This document shows positions 6,760 through 13,362 of a stretch of 13,362 nucleotides of DNA, one piece after another. Both the position numbers and the translations under genes were made by a program. Position 1 is the stretch's first letter. Every line of letters starts with the position of its first letter. Below the pieces are notes generated by a model. It made no database searches. It worked only from the letters and a program-made list of their open reading frames with translations, and was not told where the DNA came from. The stretch is from Bacillota bacterium (GTDB lineage Bacteria; Bacillota; Dethiobacteria; Dethiobacterales; Dethiobacteraceae), in NCBI GenBank assembly GCA_018725345.1, contig QLUI01000015.1, positions 1 through 13,362 of the forward strand. Direction: 5' to 3'.

Positions 6760-8004
6760 TCAGCGGTCTTCCCAACGTGGGAATGGGAATATCGGCTCCG
6801 CTGTGGCAACCTCAAACGGCCAGATCACTTCTTGTCTCCCACCTTGCCACTGAAGTATCATCTGCCTGGTGAACCCCTGGTGCCGTATCAGTCTGCTGGG
6901 AGCGATGGTCAGAGGCCATCCGACTGCTGTGTCCTCAAACCTCACTTCCCGGAGAGCCTCTATTAAAGGACCCCTTTCTAGGGTGCCGGCTCTCTCAATT
7001 CCCGCTGCCACGAATTTGACGTTCACGTATCCGAGTGGAGCAAAGTAGGTGGCAGGCTCTTCACCGAACTTTTCTATGAAGGCCCACCAGAAGTGCGCGG
7101 CCTCAGGGCTTACCCCTTTTAACTCTGGGGACCACATCCCATACAGCCACACAGCCTCAGACAGCGGTATCTCGCCAAAGCCAACGGGCCACCCCGGCGG
7201 GGTCCCTAGAAATACCGGCGGCGCAAATCCAATCTCTTTGGCCTGCACCATCATTCCGAGGGCATCAGGATCAAACCCCACCCAAACAAAGGCGTCTGGA
7301 TTGAACTCTTTAGCATGCCTCAGCACTGCGCGAAAGTCCCCGCCACCGAACACTGCGCTGGTGAAGGATTCTCCCTCGATAGTGACATCTGCAAACAGAG
7401 CTCTGCTTATCGCGAATCCAGCAGCGCCGAAGGCACCCTCTTCGTATGCTACGAACATCCTATCCAGCCTGATCTGGGGGAATTTTTCAACTATCGCGGC
7501 CCAACCTTCCACGGTGCCTTCTACCTGCTGGTAGTCCCAGGGATGGAGATGAAAGTACCAATCGTGGTCCGGGAGTGCCGCGATTGCCGCTTCAACCAGG
7601 TGGGAGGCGGCGCCTATCCACACTGTCACCCTCCCATGCTTCGCCAAAATGGGTATCTGGGCTAGATGCACGCCACTGGCCATGCCGCCGATGAATATGT
7701 CCACCTCATGCACCGTGGCCAGTTTCTCAATAGCTGCGGCGCCCACCGCTGGAGAGAACTCGTCGTCCATTACTATCAGCTCGAGGGGTCGCCCCAGGAT
7801 CCCTCCAGCCGCATTGATCTCCGCTACCGCCAGTTTCATCCCCTGAGCTGATTGACGGCCAGTTATATCGCCCAATGGGTTAACCGCCCCCAATCTTATT
7901 GGCTCCACTGGTGGCTCCTCCAGCACTGGCCGTGGACAGCCAACTGCAACCAGGCTCGAGGCCAGCAACAATGCCACCGCGATTAACAGTATTCCCTTTT
8001 TCAT
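6760..8004 (-). CDS. livK: LIV-type ABC transporter substrate-binding lipoprotein
   Basis: This is the extracytoplasmic binding protein (Peripla_BP_6/LivK family) that gives the importer its specificity. The 414-residue protein begins MKKG followed by a hydrophobic segment and the lipobox AVGC, so Cys23 should be lipidated. A proline/glutamate linker (PRPVLEEPPVEP) leads into IRLGAVNPLGDITG, the usual first strand of this family, and NAAGGILGRPLELIVMDDE (64-82) is the next hallmark. The frame stays open further upstream, but I start at the ATG at 8002-8004: it gives an intact signal peptide and has GGAG 8 nt before it. Aromatic residues are frequent in the C-terminal half, which might suit a hydrophobic or aromatic ligand; that is speculation. 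Confidence 0.94.
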   Translation of the reverse strand: MKKGILLIAVALLLASSLVAVGCPRPVLEEPPVEPIRLGAVNPLGDITGRQSAQGMKLAVAEINAAGGILGRPLELIVMDDEFSPAVGAAAIEKLATVHEVDIFIGGMASGVHLAQIPILAKHGRVTVWIGAASHLVEAAIAALPDHDWYFHLHPWDYQQVEGTVEGWAAIVEKFPQIRLDRMFVAYEEGAFGAAGFAISRALFADVTIEGESFTSAVFGGGDFRAVLRHAKEFNPDAFVWVGFDPDALGMMVQAKEIGFAPPVFLGTPPGWPVGFGEIPLSEAVWLYGMWSPELKGVSPEAAHFWWAFIEKFGEEPATYFAPLGYVNVKFVAAGIERAGTLERGPLIEALREVRFEDTAVGWPLTIAPSRLIRHQGFTRQMILQWQGGRQEVIWPFEVATAEPIFPFPRWEDR

Positions 8005-8146
8005 TAACTTATCTCCTTTCAAAAGAATTGTGATACCACCTGTTCTCCGATCCCATTCTACACCATCCCACCTCCTCTTCCAAAGATTCTGCCCCAACCC
8101 CTTCTTCTAATCTCCTTTCACATGAGCCCACCTCCCCATTTGGATA
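8005..8146 (-). promoter_or_regulatory. purine-rich livK leader with extra Shine-Dalgarno sites and minimal ORFs
   Basis: This 142-nt gap between the hydrolase gene and livK is strongly purine-rich on the minus strand. Apart from the true livK site it holds GGGGAGGTGG (8128-8137), 7 nt before ATG-TGA (8118-8123), and AGGAGGT, 4 nt before ATG-GTG-TAG (8058-8066). Each is a well-formed translation start followed by an immediate stop. A TAGAAT box at 8055-8060 has only a weak -35 partner. There is no terminator and no larger gene. Whether the mini-ORFs are translated is unknown. Confidence 0.4.
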
Positions 8147-9037
8147 TTAAGAGTGTTTAATGACGAACCCCATGATTATGCTCAAGAACTCATCCGTCTT
8201 CTCTAAGAATGCCCCATGCCCTGCTTTGGGTATGATGACGAATTCACAATTCTTTACACTTTCGTGTATCGTCTCCATGAGCCTTACGGGGGTCAAAATG
8301 TCCTCCTCGGCTCCTATGAGCAGCGTTGGGACCTCTATGGCCTTTAACTCTTCTGGCGAAATGTAGTAGTTTCTTGTGCTTCGGGATAGCCTTATGAACC
8401 CCTCAAACCATTCCTTGGTGAGCAGGGTCTTGAACATTCCCTGCCGTTGGCGAAGCAAGTCCAGGGAGCTCTGGTAAAATGTTCCCGAATATACGAAGGG
8501 TATGGCAAGTTGAAAGAACTTCTCCCCGTCATTTAATTCTGCTGCGATTTCCCACGCTTTGCCAATTTCTGCTAGATGACTACTGATAAAGCTGGTCGTA
8601 TTGGGAAGCATAAGGGACTTTAGCCGGTCTTGATGGGATAGTGCAAATCGTAAAGCTACCTGCCCGCCATACGACAACCCCAGCATGTGGATCTTTGGGA
8701 TACCCAACTCATCCAGCAAGCTTAACAGGTCGCCTACGTGAATATCCAGATCGTATTGTTCGTTCATTCTGGACGACTGGCCCTGGTCCCTGAAATCGAA
8801 CAGAATCAACCTGAACTTCCTGGAGACCGGTGGGACAAAACTAGCCCAGCTTAGCGTGCTCATCATGATACCACCTAAGAAGATGATGGGCTCCCCCTCT
8901 CCATAGACTTCGTAATAGAGCCTCGCACCGTCACTTGAATTCAAAAACGGCATACTGCTGACCCCCCCAACATATATTCCGCGCCTTTCTAGCTCCTCAA
9001 TTTCAGCCCTCTGAGCAACGTCCAGAGCCTTGATCAC
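8147..9037 (-). CDS. alpha/beta hydrolase-fold protein
   Basis: This 296-residue protein belongs to the alpha/beta hydrolase fold (Abhydrolase_1-like). The nucleophile elbow is GLSYGGQ with Ser122, the acid is probably Asp246 in GAEEDILTP, and the base is His274 in KAGHGAFLE, giving a complete triad. The family's DFRDQGQSS motif (81-89) follows the oxyanion strand. Esterases, lactonases, C-C bond hydrolases and thioesterases share this pattern, so the substrate cannot be named. The start is GTG at 9035-9037 with AGGTGA about 6 nt upstream; a shorter ATG start at residue 29 (MPFLNSSDG) would give a more typical N-terminus. It is first in the transporter operon, right behind a sigma70 promoter, which suggests it processes the substrate or an early ring- or ester-containing intermediate. 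Confidence 0.9.
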   Translation of the reverse strand: MIKALDVAQRAEIEELERRGIYVGGVSSMPFLNSSDGARLYYEVYGEGEPIIFLGGIMMSTLSWASFVPPVSRKFRLILFDFRDQGQSSRMNEQYDLDIHVGDLLSLLDELGIPKIHMLGLSYGGQVALRFALSHQDRLKSLMLPNTTSFISSHLAEIGKAWEIAAELNDGEKFFQLAIPFVYSGTFYQSSLDLLRQRQGMFKTLLTKEWFEGFIRLSRSTRNYYISPEELKAIEVPTLLIGAEEDILTPVRLMETIHESVKNCEFVIIPKAGHGAFLEKTDEFLSIIMGFVIKHS

Positions 9038-9050
9038 CCAAAATCACCTG

Positions 9051-9075
9051 TGACTGATATTGATATATGATTCAT
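9051..9075 (-). promoter_or_regulatory. operator-like motif at the transporter operon start site
   Basis: The plus-strand core TGATATATGATTCAT (9061-9075) matches TGATACTTGATTCAT (13306-13320) at 13 of 15 positions. Both begin 6-7 nt downstream of a -10 box, where transcription should start. Similarity continues weakly to TGTCA/AGTCA on the minus strand. TGATAT is also repeated in tandem at 9055-9066. The position fits a repressor site. It is not a clean palindrome, so assigning it to the TetR protein is inference. Confidence 0.55.
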
Positions 9076-9081
9076 CTTTCA

Positions 9082-9110
9082 ATTCTACGATAAAAAAACA
9101 CTCTTGTCAA
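9082..9110 (-). promoter_or_regulatory. sigma70-type promoter of the hydrolase/transporter operon
   Basis: On the minus strand a perfect -35 TTGACA (9105-9110) and a -10 TAGAAT (9082-9087) are separated by exactly 17 nt, a spacer that includes a run of seven T. Transcription would begin near 9075, giving a 5' leader of about 38 nt before the GTG start at 9037. It sits in the 87-nt gap after the enoyl-CoA hydratase gene, with no terminator in between, so read-through from the upstream operon is also possible. Confidence 0.85.
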
Positions 9111-9124
9111 CCCCCTAACCATGC

Positions 9125-9916
9125 TTATCCAAGTTGGAGGGTTGTCTTAAGTTGGCCGTCTTTAAGCTGCTTTTGTATCAGGATCCGGAAGTAATCATGG
9201 GTAAAACATTTCTCGAACTCTTCGGCTTCAACCGTCAATCCCTGATCAAAGGGCAGGTACTGGGAGGCATATATCGCTTTCTTGGCCGATGACAATGCAT
9301 GCTGCGGGAAGGCAAGTATTCTGCCGAGTATCTCCTCAACCTTCTTTCCCAGTTCCTCATGCTTCACCACATAATGGATCAAGCCCATCTGAAAGGCCGT
9401 TTCGGCAGGGTAGAGGTGGCCACTCAGGATCATCTCCACAGCCTTTCCCATGCCCACCACTCGGGGCAGGCGCTGCGTACCGCCGCCTCCAGGGGTGATG
9501 CCCAGCTTGACCTCCGGCAAACCGATTCGCGCCTTCTCGCTGGCCACCCGAAAATCACAGGCCAGGGCAAATTCGAACCCGCCCCCAAAACACAACCCGT
9601 TGATAGCCGCTACCAGCAGTAGAGGACTGGCCTCCATCCGGTTAAACAGACCTTGAATCTTAATCGAGAACGCCCTGGCTTCTTCGGGAGAGAATCGATG
9701 CATCTCAACTCCATCAGCCCCGCCGATGAAATAGGTATCTCCGACGCCGCTATAGACTATGGCCCTGGCTGAGGTATTCTCCACGGCTTCCAACTGCATC
9801 CCTAGCTGGTCGATCAGGTCCGAAGTCATGGAATTACGGTCCCCCGGCCGGTCGATCTTTACCCAACAGATGTCACCGGATTCCCCAATGATCAAATGAG
9901 GAAAGCGATCTGCCAT
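9125..9916 (-). CDS. enoyl-CoA hydratase/isomerase (crotonase family)
   Basis: Crotonase-fold enzymes hydrate 2-enoyl-CoA or shift double bonds. The 263-residue length is typical. The oxyanion-hole regions are GGADG (65-69) and GLCFGGGFEFALACDF (107-122). Both glutamates used by classical hydratases are kept: Glu115 in GGGFE and Glu135 in GLPEVKLGITPGGGGTQRL (132-150). A true hydratase is therefore likely, though related isomerase, hydrolase or decarboxylase activities cannot be excluded. The ATG at 9914-9916 has AAAGGGG 7 nt upstream. It is the last gene of the KAS III-like/SDR operon, where it would work next to hydroxyacyl-CoA dehydrogenase-type SDRs. Confidence 0.92.
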   Translation of the reverse strand: MADRFPHLIIGESGDICWVKIDRPGDRNSMTSDLIDQLGMQLEAVENTSARAIVYSGVGDTYFIGGADGVEMHRFSPEEARAFSIKIQGLFNRMEASPLLLVAAINGLCFGGGFEFALACDFRVASEKARIGLPEVKLGITPGGGGTQRLPRVVGMGKAVEMILSGHLYPAETAFQMGLIHYVVKHEELGKKVEEILGRILAFPQHALSSAKKAIYASQYLPFDQGLTVEAEEFEKCFTHDYFRILIQKQLKDGQLKTTLQLG

Positions 9917-9959
9917 AGTATAACCCCTTTCTCTAGGTCTGTGGCGTTCGCATCAGACA

Positions 9960-10706
9960 TTAGATGACAAGACCTCCATTTGGGCTGAAGACCTGCCCGG
10001 TGAAGAAGTCGGCTTCAGGACTCACCAGGAAGGCGATCAGGCTGGTGACCTCCCGGGATGTACCAAACCTTTTGAGAGGGGTAAGCTTGAGGATGCGTTC
10101 TTTAAACCCTTCTTCCATTTTATCCAGCATAGGGGTTTCAATGTAACCCGGCGCAATGGCATTGACCCGGATATTGTAACGAGCCACTTCCTTGGCAAGC
10201 GTTCGAGTCAACTGAATAACGGCCCCCTTACTCACGCTATAGTGCAGAGCCCCCGGGGTTGGCGTGAGGCCGGCGACGGAACTGAAATTAATGATGCGTC
10301 CGGTCATGTGCTCCTTCATCCAGCGAACGGCCTCCCGGCAGCAGTAGAAGGTTCCATCCAGATTGGTCGATATCACCCGCCTCCATTGCTGATCCGTCAT
10401 TTCTTCGATGAAGATGGTCGGGTCGAGAATCGCCGCGGCGCTGACCAGAAGGTCCAATCTTTCAATCTGTCCCCTTAGCTGTTGAAAAAGCCTCTCCACC
10501 TGGCGGCTTTCTGAAACATCCACCTGGAAAGCCTCTGCTCGTCCCCCCTTCTGCTTGATAGCCGCCGCAACCGCTCGGGCCTCAAGCACATTGATATCGG
10601 CAACGAAGACCAGAATGTCAGATTGAGAGAGCCTTTCTGCGATCGCCTTCCCCATTCCGGAAGCACCGCCGGTGATCAGGGCGCTCCTGCATTCCCCGGT
10701 TCTCAT
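9960..10706 (-). CDS. short-chain dehydrogenase/reductase (FabG-like, probably NAD-type)
   Basis: This 248-residue classical SDR has the nucleotide loop TGGASGMG (12-19), catalytic Asn115, Ser143 in NFSSVAG, and Tyr156/Lys160 in YSVSK. It ends with the family's typical FTGQVFSPNGG. Asp37 at the end of the second strand (VFVADIN) favours NAD over NADP. The usual NNAG structural motif is changed to VSAAAI (88-93), an unusual substitution in an otherwise standard protein. GGAGGAGG lies close before the ATG, and 19 nt separate it from the preceding SDR gene. In this operon a 3-hydroxyacyl-CoA or alcohol dehydrogenase role is likely; the exact substrate is unknown. Confidence 0.9.
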   Translation of the reverse strand: MRTGECRSALITGGASGMGKAIAERLSQSDILVFVADINVLEARAVAAAIKQKGGRAEAFQVDVSESRQVERLFQQLRGQIERLDLLVSAAAILDPTIFIEEMTDQQWRRVISTNLDGTFYCCREAVRWMKEHMTGRIINFSSVAGLTPTPGALHYSVSKGAVIQLTRTLAKEVARYNIRVNAIAPGYIETPMLDKMEEGFKERILKLTPLKRFGTSREVTSLIAFLVSPEADFFTGQVFSPNGGLVI

Positions 10707-10725
10707 TCATCCTCCTCCGCGTGAG

Positions 10726-11475
10726 TCAGAGGTCACGAAACCTATGATAAGCCTTTTCTGATTTTTCGGTCGGGAAGATAAAGATTCGATCCGAAAAGAT
10801 CTGCTCAGCGATGCCTTTGGCCACCTGATCCGGGGTGTCCATTCGGCCTTGTAACTGATCGATCATACCAGCCAGTTTTTGCGCTCCGATACTGACCTCG
10901 TAGAATTCAGTATTCGTCAGTTGAGGACATACCACCTTGGCCTTCACTCCAGAGCCTTGCATATCCCTGATTAATCCCCGGGTAAACCCAACCACTGCAT
11001 GTTTCGTCGCCAGGTAAGCAGTCACTTTGTCCGAATGCCCAACGAGCCCACCAATGGAGGCAATATTAATGATCATACCACATCTCTGCCTTTTCATGAC
11101 GGGCAGAACCATCCGAGTCAGAAAGATGACGGCGAACACATTGACCTCAAACAGGTTTCGGATGTCCTTTTCATCGCCTGTCTCAAGGTTCCTGTACATG
11201 CCCAATCCGGCGTTATTTACGAGAATATCGATCCTGCCCCAGCGCTCTAGAGTTGCGGTCACTAGACTTTGTCGGTCCCCGGCCTGAGTTATGTCACCTT
11301 GAACGCACAAGGTTTCAGTCTGACATCCCTCAGCAACCTCCCGTAGCTTCTTGAGGCGACGGGCACCCAACACCACCCGAGCTCCCTTTTGAGAAAACAC
11401 CCGCACCAGAGCAGCACCGATCCCCGAACTTGCTCCGGTAACGATGATGACCTTATCTTCCAGTGATTCCGCCAT
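10726..11475 (-). CDS. short-chain dehydrogenase/reductase (probably NADP-type)
   Basis: This 249-residue classical SDR has TGASSGIG (13-20), NNAG (87-90), Asn112, Ser140 in NIASIGG, and Tyr154/Lys158 in YLATK. The second strand ends VLGARR, and the paired arginines (39-40) favour NADP(H), unlike its two operon neighbours. The C-terminal half (PQLTNTEFYE and RIFIFP) is closer to the broad YdfG/DHRS-type oxidoreductases than to FabG. I start at the ATG at 11473-11475 because AAAGG lies 5 nt before it; a GTG two codons upstream is possible. Paired NAD- and NADP-type SDRs in one operon could catalyse an oxidation and a separate reduction. Confidence 0.9.
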   Translation of the reverse strand: MAESLEDKVIIVTGASSGIGAALVRVFSQKGARVVLGARRLKKLREVAEGCQTETLCVQGDITQAGDRQSLVTATLERWGRIDILVNNAGLGMYRNLETGDEKDIRNLFEVNVFAVIFLTRMVLPVMKRQRCGMIINIASIGGLVGHSDKVTAYLATKHAVVGFTRGLIRDMQGSGVKAKVVCPQLTNTEFYEVSIGAQKLAGMIDQLQGRMDTPDQVAKGIAEQIFSDRIFIFPTEKSEKAYHRFRDL

Positions 11476-11522
11476 TAACACCTTTCAAGTTCCATATCAA
11501 CAAGTCTTGTTCTACTTCTTCC

Positions 11523-12260
11523 CTAGGTAACCAGGCCTCCATCGACACAGATCACCGCGCCGTTGATGAAGTCAGCCTCATCCGAAGCCAGGAACAGGTA
11601 AACGTTGGCCACATCTCGCGGCTCCCCCAGTCTGCCCAGCGGTGTCTTTTCTCTGATCGAATCTAGAACCCTGTCCGGAACCCTGCCCATCATGTCCGTA
11701 GCAATAAACCCGGGAGCCACGGCATTGACACTGATCCCTTTTGGCCCAAGTTCCCTGGCCCAGACCCTGGTCATCCCAATCACCCCTGCTTTGCTCGCCA
11801 CATAGTTTGTCTGGCCAAAATTACCGTACAGCGCGACCACAGAGGCGGCGTTGATGATCTTGCCTCTCCCCTGCTCGCACATCACCGGGGCGACTGCCTG
11901 AGCACAGTTGAAAACCCCTTTCAGGTTTACATCGATCACGCGGTCAAAATCCGTCTCACTCAGTTTCCATAGCTGGGCGTCCCGTACTACGCCAGCGTTA
12001 TTCACCAGCACATCGATTCGCCCGAATTCGTCCACCACGGCGTCAACCATCCGCTTGACCTGCTCCTGCTTGGTGACGTCCACTTTGACGAACACGGCTT
12101 GGTCACCGCTTCGTTTGATCTCCTCCGCTAGTTCATGTCCCTCGTCTATCGCGTCGCAGATCACCACTTTTGCCCCCTTTTGGGCAAAAAGCAGCGCCGT
12201 CTCCTTCCCGATTCCCCGTGCCCCGCCAGTGATCAGCACTACTTTGTCTCTAATCTGCAT
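11523..12260 (-). CDS. 3-oxoacyl-(ACP/CoA) reductase-like SDR (FabG family)
   Basis: This is a textbook FabG-type SDR of 245 residues: TGGARGIG (11-18), NNAG (87-90), Asn112, Ser140 in NAASVVA, and Tyr153/Lys157 in YVASK. PGFIATDM (183-190) and the terminal NGAVICVDGG (233-242) are also typical. Asp36 in VVICDA suggests NAD(H), which would fit 3-hydroxyacyl-CoA oxidation better than fatty-acid synthesis. I prefer the ATG at 12258-12260, since GGAGG lies 4 nt upstream. The longer start at 12281 would overlap the preceding gene by 10 nt and has no ribosome-binding site. It lies 11 nt after the KAS III-like gene, so the two are probably coupled and may act on the same thioester. Confidence 0.93.
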   Translation of the reverse strand: MQIRDKVVLITGGARGIGKETALLFAQKGAKVVICDAIDEGHELAEEIKRSGDQAVFVKVDVTKQEQVKRMVDAVVDEFGRIDVLVNNAGVVRDAQLWKLSETDFDRVIDVNLKGVFNCAQAVAPVMCEQGRGKIINAASVVALYGNFGQTNYVASKAGVIGMTRVWARELGPKGISVNAVAPGFIATDMMGRVPDRVLDSIREKTPLGRLGEPRDVANVYLFLASDEADFINGAVICVDGGLVT

Positions 12261-12271
12261 CGACCCTCCAA

Positions 12272-13282
12272 TCAGGCCCATCGAAAGAGCGCCGCCGACA
12301 GCACAAACCCGGCCCCTGAAGTGCAGAACACCAACAGGTCTCCATCCTCGATCTTTTTCTGCTCCAATGCATCATGGAGGGCCATGAATGCGGAAGCAGA
12401 GCCCGCATAGCCAAACTTATCTGCTATCCAGTGGGTCTTTGCCATGGGAAGGCCCAGTTCCTTCATGGTCCCCTGGACCGCATCCAGTTCCACCTGGTTC
12501 ATCAAGACGAGGCTGAGATCTTCCACCTTGCAGCCGGCCTTCTCCACGGTCTCCCGGATCAGCTTCGGCCAGCGGACGATATTGAAGTCGGGTGGGATGC
12601 GATGCCCGTTATCATGGAACCTCAGAAGATGCTTCTTCTCCTCAATCATGCGTGCATCCGGTGGCTTGGCAGTCCCAAGATATATGCCATAGGCATCCCA
12701 GAAGTTACCTTCCGTATAGGTCTTCGAGGTGAGATAGCCAGGCTCAACGGAGTCGGTGAGAATCACTGCTCCAGCGCCGTCACCGAACAACATTCCCAGC
12801 ACCTTGGAGGCCGACTCGGAATAATTGGACCAGTCGAGCCACTTGGTCATTCCATATGCTCCGATCACTAAGACGTTCTTGATTTCGGCGTCGAGCATGA
12901 TGTAGTGCGAGCCGAGCGCCAGGGCGATCGTTTCGTCAGCGCAGGCAGCATTGATGTCGAACGACCCGGCATTCTTTGCCCCGAGCTTGTGCTGGATGAT
13001 CGCGGAGGTAGGTGGGCTCACATAGTCCGGGGTATCGGTGGCGAGAATTATCAGGTCAATATCTTCCGGCTCCATTCCCGCCCGCACCAGCGCGTCCCGG
13101 GCAGCCTTGACCGACATATCAGAGACCGCTTCATCGGGCGCCGATTGGTATCTTACTTTAATCCCCTTATCGCGAAGGTATTCATCAACGTCACATTCCA
13201 TCATCCGGCCGAGCTCTTCGTTAGTTACTTTCCTTTCAGGAAGGTACATCCCCACACCCCGGATTCTCGCAAATCTATTCAC
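12272..13282 (-). CDS. KAS III (FabH)-like thiolase-fold protein with atypical catalytic residues
   Basis: This protein of about 336 residues has the full length and order of 3-oxoacyl-ACP synthase III. It starts RIRGVGMYLPERKVTN, keeps the active-site cysteine in DINAACADE (Cys114), has LFGDGAGAVIL, and ends SGAGFVLSAALFRW. The FabH histidine motif PHQAN reads MNQVE here, so Asn262 replaces His. The asparagine motif GNTSAAS reads GYAGSAS, so Tyr292 replaces Asn. Decarboxylative condensation needs His and Asn; a Cys-only enzyme may instead transfer acyl groups. I start at GTG 13280-13282, with GGGGAG 7 nt upstream. The ATG at 13288 would be only 1 nt from that site, and the ATG at 13327 lies before the expected transcript start. 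It is first in its operon. Confidence 0.85.
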   Translation of the reverse strand: MNRFARIRGVGMYLPERKVTNEELGRMMECDVDEYLRDKGIKVRYQSAPDEAVSDMSVKAARDALVRAGMEPEDIDLIILATDTPDYVSPPTSAIIQHKLGAKNAGSFDINAACADETIALALGSHYIMLDAEIKNVLVIGAYGMTKWLDWSNYSESASKVLGMLFGDGAGAVILTDSVEPGYLTSKTYTEGNFWDAYGIYLGTAKPPDARMIEEKKHLLRFHDNGHRIPPDFNIVRWPKLIRETVEKAGCKVEDLSLVLMNQVELDAVQGTMKELGLPMAKTHWIADKFGYAGSASAFMALHDALEQKKIEDGDLLVFCTSGAGFVLSAALFRWA

Positions 13283-13296
13283 TTTCATACTCCCCA

Positions 13297-13320
13297 TGAC
13301 AGAAATGATACTTGATTCAT
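13297..13320 (-). promoter_or_regulatory. operator-like motif at the KAS III-like operon start site
   Basis: The plus-strand core TGATACTTGATTCAT (13306-13320) begins 7 nt after the -10 box and so covers the expected start of transcription. It is the second copy of the motif at 9061-9075, identical at 13 of 15 positions. A repressor bound here would block initiation, and the same protein could therefore control both operons. Confidence 0.55.
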
Positions 13321-13327
13321 TGTTCAT

Positions 13328-13356
13328 ATTATAGCATGGAAAGATGACCTTGTCAA
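13328..13356 (-). promoter_or_regulatory. consensus sigma70 promoter of the KAS III-like operon
   Basis: On the minus strand TTGACA (13351-13356) and TATAAT (13328-13333) are both perfect consensus hexamers, separated by exactly 17 nt. Transcription should start near 13320, leaving about 38 nt of leader before the GTG start. So strong a promoter would need tight repression, in keeping with the operator-like motif right beneath it. Confidence 0.9.
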
Positions 13357-13362
13357 CACCAC

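Noticed and set aside
8055..8084. Possible internal promoter for livK (TAGAAT at 8055-8060)
   Set aside because: The best -35 partner, TTTGGA at 18 nt, matches only half the consensus; too weak to call beside the clear promoter at 9082-9110.
6760..8097. Extended livK start (TTG at 8095-8097) adding 31 residues
   Set aside because: It would bury the lipoprotein signal peptide behind a charged, tryptophan-rich stretch; the ATG at 8004 has a proper ribosome-binding site.
12374..12871. Open frame of 165 codons on the plus strand opposite the KAS III-like gene
   Set aside because: Low-information composition without recognisable motifs, fully covered by a well-supported minus-strand gene.
13325..13327. 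ATG as the start of the KAS III-like protein
   Set aside because: It directly follows the -10 hexamer and would lie upstream of the expected transcription start.
1..13362. tRNA, rRNA, CRISPR array or transposase gene
   Set aside because: No cloverleaf-like segment, regularly spaced repeats or transposase motifs were seen; nearly all sequence is accounted for by thirteen coding genes and short spacers.

Overview
All thirteen genes in this window lie on the minus strand, so the window reads biologically from right to left. Their content is that of a bacterium living on CoA-linked catabolism: a complete branched-chain-amino-acid-type (LIV/HAAT) ABC transporter, an AMP-forming acyl-CoA ligase, an enoyl-CoA hydratase/isomerase, three short-chain dehydrogenases (SDRs), a KAS III-like condensing enzyme and a TetR-type regulator. 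The solute-binding protein is a lipoprotein, ribosome-binding sites are strong (GGAGG type), TTG and GTG starts are common, and two near-consensus sigma70 promoters are visible. An anaerobic, fatty- or aromatic-acid-using bacterium of the Chloroflexota (Dehalococcoidia) or Desulfobacterota type would fit. That lineage guess is inference and weakly held.

Operon A (right, 13356 down to 9125) starts at a TTGACA-17-TATAAT promoter and holds KAS III-like protein, FabG-like SDR, NADP-type SDR, a third SDR and a crotonase-fold enoyl-CoA hydratase/isomerase. The KAS III-like protein keeps its active-site Cys but lacks the His and Asn of canonical FabH. Operon B (9110 down to the left edge) starts at a TTGACA-17-TAGAAT promoter and holds an alpha/beta hydrolase, the lipoprotein binding protein, permeases LivH and LivM, ATPases LivG and LivF, an acyl-CoA ligase, a 164-bp nested inverted-repeat element, a TetR regulator and a C-terminally truncated RNA 3'-phosphate cyclase (rtcA). 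A short stem-loop at the left edge may end the transcript.

The best reading is one uptake-and-degradation unit. Operon B would import a carboxylic acid or amphipathic substrate, possibly trim it with the hydrolase, and activate it to a CoA thioester. Operon A would hydrate, oxidise and rearrange or transfer the acyl chain. Both promoters carry nearly the same 15-bp motif (TGATAYWTGATTCAT on the plus strand) at the expected transcription start. This points to common repression, and the TetR protein is the obvious candidate.

The most notable items are the shared operator-like motif, the KAS III-like enzyme without its His/Asn dyad, the nested-palindrome element abutting the ligase stop codon, the hairpin-rich spacer between livK and livH, the degenerate ABC signature of LivG, and rtcA cut off before its nucleophilic histidine and translationally coupled to tetR. 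No rRNA, tRNA, CRISPR array or transposase gene was seen.
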